Of a stretch of 64,000 bases of DNA, positions 60,016 to 64,000 are shown one piece after another. A program made the translations under genes and the position numbers. Position 1 is the stretch's first letter; each line of letters begins with the position of its first letter. Under the pieces are notes generated by a model, which was not told where the DNA came from, ran no database searches, and was given only the letters and a program-made list of their open reading frames with translations. The DNA is from Paenibacillus sp. MSJ-34 (lineage in GTDB: Bacteria > Bacillota > Bacilli > Paenibacillales > Paenibacillaceae), in the NCBI RefSeq assembly GCF_018918005.1, contig NZ_JAHLPR010000043.1, positions 1-64,000 of the forward strand. Reading direction: 5' to 3'.

Positions 60016-61890
60016 TTATTCCAACTCCTCCTTAAGCGCTTGAATCGATTCGGCGCTGCCGCTGACCAGCAAGCGGTCCTGCGTCAGCAGTTGCGTCGCT
60101 CCGTGCGGAATGATAATCGAGTCTCCGCGATAGATCCGCAGAATTAACGCATCGCCGAGGAATGGCAATTCCTTAAGTTGTACGTGGCTGTATTTCGGAT
60201 TGTGAACCTTGATTTCCTGCAAGGAATCGTCCTGCGCAATCAGCATGACGGCGCTCGGATACTGGATCAGCCCTTTCAGCAGCATCCGGGAAGCGAACAA
60301 CGTCGAGAAGACGTTGAAGTTCTCGGATTGCAGCGATTGAATGAGATCCGGGCTTTCCGCCCGAACGATAATGTTTTCAAGTCCCAGGGACTTGGCCTGT
60401 CGAGCCAGCTTGGCATTTTGGAGCTCGTCCATGGAGCCGAAAACGATCACATCGGTATGAAACGCGCCTGCCCGCAGCAGGGTATCTCCGTCTAAATCGG
60501 AAACCACGGTAAGCGGGAATCGTCCATAATCCTGCTTGGATTGTTCATCGCCGATCGAAGCGTCCGCACTATAAATGGCAATGTCAAAGCCATCTTGCAG
60601 GAGATCCTGAGAGACGGGCAGCGTCACATGATTCGCCCCGATCAAGGAAGCCCGCACCCGCGCGGCTTGCGCCCTAGGCACCTGCTTATTAAAGAGCACA
60701 GGGAACAGCAGGCAGTTGATGACGCAGACCAAAATAACCGCGCCTTGCAACTCGCCTGAAATAATGCCTAGGTCGTAAGCTACGGAAGCCGCAGCGATCA
60801 CAAGGCTTAAGGTGCTGGCCATCAGCAGCCCCCCGGAGGAAGCGTATTTGAAGCGGAACCAAAAGCCAAGCAGCAGGGTAGGAACGTACCGCGCCACAAA
60901 AATGAGACCGATTAACAGCGGAATGAGCGCTACGATCTTCCAGTTGGTAATCAGGGCGGGGATATCCAAACCTACTCCGACCATGATGAAAAAGATCGGA
61001 ATGAGAAAGCCGTAACCAAACGACTCCAATTGATGGACCAGCTCGCGGGACGGACGCAACAGGGATACGATCACCCCGGCCAGGAAGGCGCCGAGAATGC
61101 TCTCCACCCCAAGCGTCTCGCTGAGGACGACGAGCATGAGGACGAGAGCGAGGATCGCGCGCGTACCTAACTGGGCGGTGCCTCCGCCGCTAATTTTGCT
61201 TATGAATTTGGAACGTATAAACCTCGCCGCAAAGCGGTAGATCACGAAGACTAGCGCGAAGAACAAGCCGAGCAGCCACAAGCTGTTCGTATTGCCGGAC
61301 TGCAAGCTAATATAGACGCCAAGCAGAATCATGGTGATTAAATCGGAAAGGATCGTGATCATCAGCAAAGTTTGCCCATAAGCGTGATCCAGCAGTTTTT
61401 TCTCCTTTAATACGGGCACGACCACCCCGAGGGAAATCGAGGCAATCATGATGGTGAACAAGTATGGCTCGGTTATATAGTGTAATTGCTGCAATAAGAC
61501 GGCACATCCGTAGGAGACGGCCGCGATCAGAAGGAAGACCATACTCGAAAGCATGAGCGGATTCGGCGGTTTTCTTGTGCTAAGCTCGTCCTTAAAATGA
61601 TCCTTCGGCAGATGGGCCAGAATCGCTTGGGAAGTCTTCTTCGGTTTGAAGAGAGACACGTCCAATTCAAGCCCGCTCAAAAACATAAGAAAGATAAGCC
61701 CCAACGTGGAAAGCTGGCTAACCCACCCCTCCGGCTGAATGAGATTAAACCCGGAATTCCCTATGATAAGTCCGACGAAAATCTCGGCGACCACAACGGG
61801 AATGACGCGCAAATTAAAATATTGAAGTGCGATGGGAACCAAAAAAGCTAGTGCAACAACAAGCAAAAGGGAGGTTAAATCGTTATGCAT
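60016..61890 (-). CDS. CPA2-family cation:proton antiporter with RCK-like C-terminus
   Basis: A 624-residue protein. The N-terminal half (about 1-390) has 12-13 helices of the Kef/CPA2 type (VVAEIFVGLIIGNSGFNLI, STLGLIFLMFLSGLELDVSLF, ESILGAFLAGVIVSLL). The C-terminal half contains a TrkA-N-like domain (about 415-535; VSQDLLQDGFDIAIYSADA) and a TrkA-C/RCK_C domain (about 540-620; ALILRIYRGDSIIIPHGATQLLTQDRLLVSG) that should bind a regulator such as a nucleotide. It exchanges K+ or Na+ for protons. It stands alone on its strand; a plain ATG after GAAGGAGCAATC. Confidence 0.9.
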   Translation of the reverse strand: MHNDLTSLLLVVALAFLVPIALQYFNLRVIPVVVAEIFVGLIIGNSGFNLIQPEGWVSQLSTLGLIFLMFLSGLELDVSLFKPKKTSQAILAHLPKDHFKDELSTRKPPNPLMLSSMVFLLIAAVSYGCAVLLQQLHYITEPYLFTIMIASISLGVVVPVLKEKKLLDHAYGQTLLMITILSDLITMILLGVYISLQSGNTNSLWLLGLFFALVFVIYRFAARFIRSKFISKISGGGTAQLGTRAILALVLMLVVLSETLGVESILGAFLAGVIVSLLRPSRELVHQLESFGYGFLIPIFFIMVGVGLDIPALITNWKIVALIPLLIGLIFVARYVPTLLLGFWFRFKYASSGGLLMASTLSLVIAAASVAYDLGIISGELQGAVILVCVINCLLFPVLFNKQVPRAQAARVRASLIGANHVTLPVSQDLLQDGFDIAIYSADASIGDEQSKQDYGRFPLTVVSDLDGDTLLRAGAFHTDVIVFGSMDELQNAKLARQAKSLGLENIIVRAESPDLIQSLQSENFNVFSTLFASRMLLKGLIQYPSAVMLIAQDDSLQEIKVHNPKYSHVQLKELPFLGDALILRIYRGDSIIIPHGATQLLTQDRLLVSGSAESIQALKEELE

Positions 61891-61994
61891 GATTGCTCCT
61901 TCACCGAAATTTTAGTTTAATATTACCTTGTATAAGTTAAGGATGCAAAGGGAAATGTAAAAACCTTCAAGTTAATCATCCGTTAACAAACAAC

Positions 61995-62009
61995 ATGTAT
62001 ACTATACAT
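61995..62009. promoter_or_regulatory. Palindrome in the promoter of the HD-domain gene
   Basis: ATGTATA-C-TATACAT has perfect 7-bp arms around one base and includes a TATACT -10-like hexamer. It lies 46 bp before the start of the HD gene, in the region it shares with the divergent antiporter gene. Confidence 0.45.
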
Positions 62010-62055
62010 AAAGCAATATGCAAAACAATACATTCATCGAGAAAGGAGTTCGAAT

Positions 62056-62685
62056 ATGGGCATTCATACGTATTTCCAATCGTTAACCGATTTAGAGCGA
62101 ATTATAAGATGCCCCGGCAGATTCAAGTTTGAGGAACATAGTGTATCCGCTCATTCCTGGAAGGTGGTTCAATACGCCAAAACATTGGCGGATATCGAAG
62201 AAAGCAATGGAGTCGCTGTGGATTGGAAAAAGCTATACGAAATAACAAGCAGCCATGATTACGGTGAAATTTTTATCGGAGATATTAAGACGCCTGTGAA
62301 GCACTATTCATTGGAACTGCGAGCCATGCTGCAAAAAGTAGAAGAAGGAATGGTCGCCCATTTCATTGACGAGCATATTCCTGAGGAATTTAAGGACATA
62401 TTCCGGAGACAACTGCGCGAAGGCAAGGACGATTCGGTAGAGGGGAAAATATTGGAGGTTGCCGACAAACTGGATCAGATCTACGAGGCCTTTGCAGAAT
62501 TGCAACGAGGCAATACGGAAAAAGAATTTATCGTGATGTATCGAAACGCTCTGATCAAAATTAAAGGAATCAAGCTTCATTGCGTCGATTATTTTCTGCA
62601 ACATATATTGCCCGATATGGTTCGCGAAGGATCGCAATCTCCGATCGATATTCAAAAGATTACGAACGAAGCGTTAGCAACATAG
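62056..62685 (+). CDS. HD-domain phosphohydrolase (YfbR-like 5'-deoxynucleotidase)
   Basis: A 209-residue HD-superfamily protein. EEHSVSAHSWKVVQYA gives the first metal His pair, SHDYGEIFIGDI the HD dyad, and KILEVADKLDQIYEAF the last Asp, in the YfbR order. YfbR enzymes remove phosphate from deoxynucleoside 5'-monophosphates and so help to balance nucleotide pools. GAGAAAGGAG precedes the ATG. Its promoter region contains a perfect short dyad. It converges on vanZ and no partner gene is next to it. Confidence 0.85.
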   Translation: MGIHTYFQSLTDLERIIRCPGRFKFEEHSVSAHSWKVVQYAKTLADIEESNGVAVDWKKLYEITSSHDYGEIFIGDIKTPVKHYSLELRAMLQKVEEGMVAHFIDEHIPEEFKDIFRRQLREGKDDSVEGKILEVADKLDQIYEAFAELQRGNTEKEFIVMYRNALIKIKGIKLHCVDYFLQHILPDMVREGSQSPIDIQKITNEALAT

Positions 62686-62767
62686 CTGACCCGCTTCTCC
62701 CTCCATCCTCTTCTTGTCTTGCTTTCCTCAAGTTAGTCCCCGGTATGTTCAACTCGCTCTAAAATTT

Positions 62768-63262
62768 TCATCGGATCTCTCTTAGTTGGGCAAACAAAGC
62801 ATACACCATAAATCCCGCAAGCCCCCCGAATGAATTCAAAATCATATCGTCCACATCAAAGGTTCCCATGGAGAAGACCGCTTGCGAAATTTCCAACGAC
62901 AGGCTGAGGCCGAATGACTGCGCCAGCACATGCATGGCGGTTGCTCCCCTTTCTCCCCTGCGTGATCCAAGCAGTCCTAACAGCAGTCCGAATGGCATGA
63001 AAATCGCAATATTTCCGAACAGATTCACAAATCCATGGCTTGTTCCGTATTCCAGCGCGCTCGCAATTTCATGAAAAGGCATCAAATTCCCTTGCTGTAT
63101 CCTCAGCGCCACGCGTGCCGGTTCATGCCAGCTTATTCCAAGCTGCCGAATCAAATACGTAAGATCGATGGCATTGAACTTGAACAGAATAATTTTGATT
63201 AATAGGTATAAATAGACGGCAAAAACAGCGTGCTGCAGTTTGAAGCGTTGCGCCATGATCAT
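62768..63262 (-). CDS. vanZ: VanZ-family membrane protein
   Basis: A 164-residue protein with about five helices and the VanZ pattern: NLMPFHEIA, NLFGNIAIFMPFGLLLG, LSLEISQAVFSMGTFDVDDMILNSFGGLAGF. VanZ proteins give low-level resistance to teicoplanin and other glycopeptides by an unknown mechanism. The start is the ATG that overlaps the stop of the upstream vanY gene (ATGA); another ATG two codons on is possible. No vanH, vanA or vanX gene lies in the window. Confidence 0.88.
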   Translation of the reverse strand: MIMAQRFKLQHAVFAVYLYLLIKIILFKFNAIDLTYLIRQLGISWHEPARVALRIQQGNLMPFHEIASALEYGTSHGFVNLFGNIAIFMPFGLLLGLLGSRRGERGATAMHVLAQSFGLSLSLEISQAVFSMGTFDVDDMILNSFGGLAGFMVYALFAQLREIR

Positions 63263-64000
63263 CTGTCTTCCATCCCAACCGATACCGGATCGCCGCCCCA
63301 AGTCGTGACAATAACTCCATCCGTATTATTGCCGGAAACCGTATAGCTTCCTTCTATCGGCACCTTAATGCTTCGCTCTGCCTGGATGGGGTAATAGGAT
63401 ACCTTGTACTCCTTGCCCTCCACTTCCGCATAAACCGTCCCCTGCTCTCGCAAATATTCCAGGTATTCCTCCAGCACAAAGTCATGTTCCTGCATGATTG
63501 CGCTATGGGGAAGCCCGACGTACCGGAAATGCCAGGGCTCATACATGACGCCCGTTATATTGGTCTTATCCTCCGGGTAGCGCAGTATAAAACCATGCTT
63601 CCAGGCGTTGTTCTCCAGCCATTTGCCTTCAGGCGCGTCCTTCATCAAGCCGAGCGAGGAACCGATATCCATCGACAGCCCCAAATTATGCTCGCTGTAG
63701 CCTGGCGGATTGGCTTGCTTCGAACCCAATTGCTCGTACAGCTCGGCTTGTTTTTCCAAGTCCCGGTATCCGCTATTGATCAGAAAATGATTGACGCCCT
63801 CCGCGCGAGCCGATTCGATCATCGCGGTAAATCTCTTCAACATGTCAAGCGGCAGCTCAACGCTATTGTCAGAAATCCCGAAGCCATCCACCAAATGATT
63901 CTGTTCGAACAAATTGACTACATCCTGAATCTCCGCATGATTTGGTACCGGATACTGGGTGTTAATAAGCAATAAATCGCCTTTATAGATCTCGCTCCTG
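63259..64000 (-). CDS. vanY: VanY-type D-Ala-D-Ala carboxypeptidase, 5' end outside window
   Basis: At least 246 residues of an M15B peptidase; the open frame continues past the window edge without a start codon (SEIYKGDLLLINTQYPVP is the region normally after the membrane anchor). Zinc and catalytic elements are present: SGYRD, SEHNLGLSMDIG (SxHxxGxAxD-type, H and D ligands) and EPWHFRYVG (the base Glu and third ligand His). It would trim the terminal D-Ala from peptidoglycan precursors. A beta-sandwich-like tail (about 180-246) follows the catalytic domain. It overlaps vanZ by four bases, so the two are translated as a pair. Confidence 0.88.
   Translation of the reverse strand, partial: RSEIYKGDLLLINTQYPVPNHAEIQDVVNLFEQNHLVDGFGISDNSVELPLDMLKRFTAMIESARAEGVNHFLINSGYRDLEKQAELYEQLGSKQANPPGYSEHNLGLSMDIGSSLGLMKDAPEGKWLENNAWKHGFILRYPEDKTNITGVMYEPWHFRYVGLPHSAIMQEHDFVLEEYLEYLREQGTVYAEVEGKEYKVSYYPIQAERSIKVPIEGSYTVSGNNTDGVIVTTWGGDPVSVGMEDR

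Noticed and set aside
62768-64000. Complete vancomycin-resistance cluster
   Set aside because: Only vanY and vanZ are present; no ligase (vanA-like), vanH or vanX can be seen, so full resistance cannot be claimed.

Overview
The window looks like chromosomal DNA of a Paenibacillus-like soil Firmicute (Paenibacillaceae). The evidence is moderate GC, purine-rich Shine-Dalgarno sites in front of most genes, very large secreted enzymes ending in triple S-layer-homology (SLH) anchors, orthologues of Bacillus genes (pspA-ydjGHI, speE, thrS with a T-box, lgt, telA), and an LplABC/YesN-type sugar uptake system. No rRNA, tRNA, CRISPR array or intact insertion sequence was seen.

Layout. 1-2.9 kb: an SdpI-like membrane protein and spermidine synthase, then a gene-free stretch with a dispersed repeat. 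2.9-10.5 kb: a 2543-residue SLH-anchored amylopullulanase with two GH13 domains, preceded by two LacI-family (MalR/CcpA-like) operators. 10.5-16 kb: a truncated sugar-symporter remnant, a GNAT, a DUF2306 protein, an ArsR-AHSA1-hydrolase operon with a duplicated ArsR tail, and a thrS gene that has lost its centre but keeps the 3' half of its T-box leader. 16-33 kb: a polysaccharide utilisation locus. It holds an LplB/LplC/solute-binding ABC importer, a cytoplasmic and a secreted heparinase II/III-fold lyase, a sulfatase, a DUF3604 protein, a divergent membrane-spanning AraC regulator and a GH88 unsaturated glucuronyl hydrolase. Together these fit uptake and breakdown of a sulfated uronic-acid polysaccharide such as a glycosaminoglycan.

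33-46 kb: a telA-VWA-membrane protein operon, an AraC/GyrI regulator, a C45-type hydrolase, a threonine-aldolase-like lyase, an imine-reductase-like gene under a MerR-type operator, and the pspA-ydjGHI envelope-stress operon. 46-52.4 kb: an EamA transporter, an AbrB/Doc toxin-antitoxin pair whose toxin lacks the usual catalytic His, a PadR-DUF1048-ABC exporter operon, and a TetR-lgt operon with two matched operators. 52.5-59 kb: a 2140-residue SLH-anchored GH87-type alpha-1,3-glucanase with seven N-terminal repeat modules. 59-64 kb: a nucleotidyltransferase-like protein, a CPA2 antiporter, an HD phosphohydrolase and a vanZ-vanY pair, with vanY running off the window.

Intergenic DNA is unusually structured. 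It contains a motif at exactly 52-bp spacing upstream of the DUF3604 gene, four short hairpin dyads beside the broken thrS, and a roughly 250-bp element present twice in opposite orientation 45 kb apart. No single convincing new system was found. The strongest candidates for follow-up are the phased array, the decayed T-box/thrS locus, the telA-VWA operon and the polysaccharide locus.
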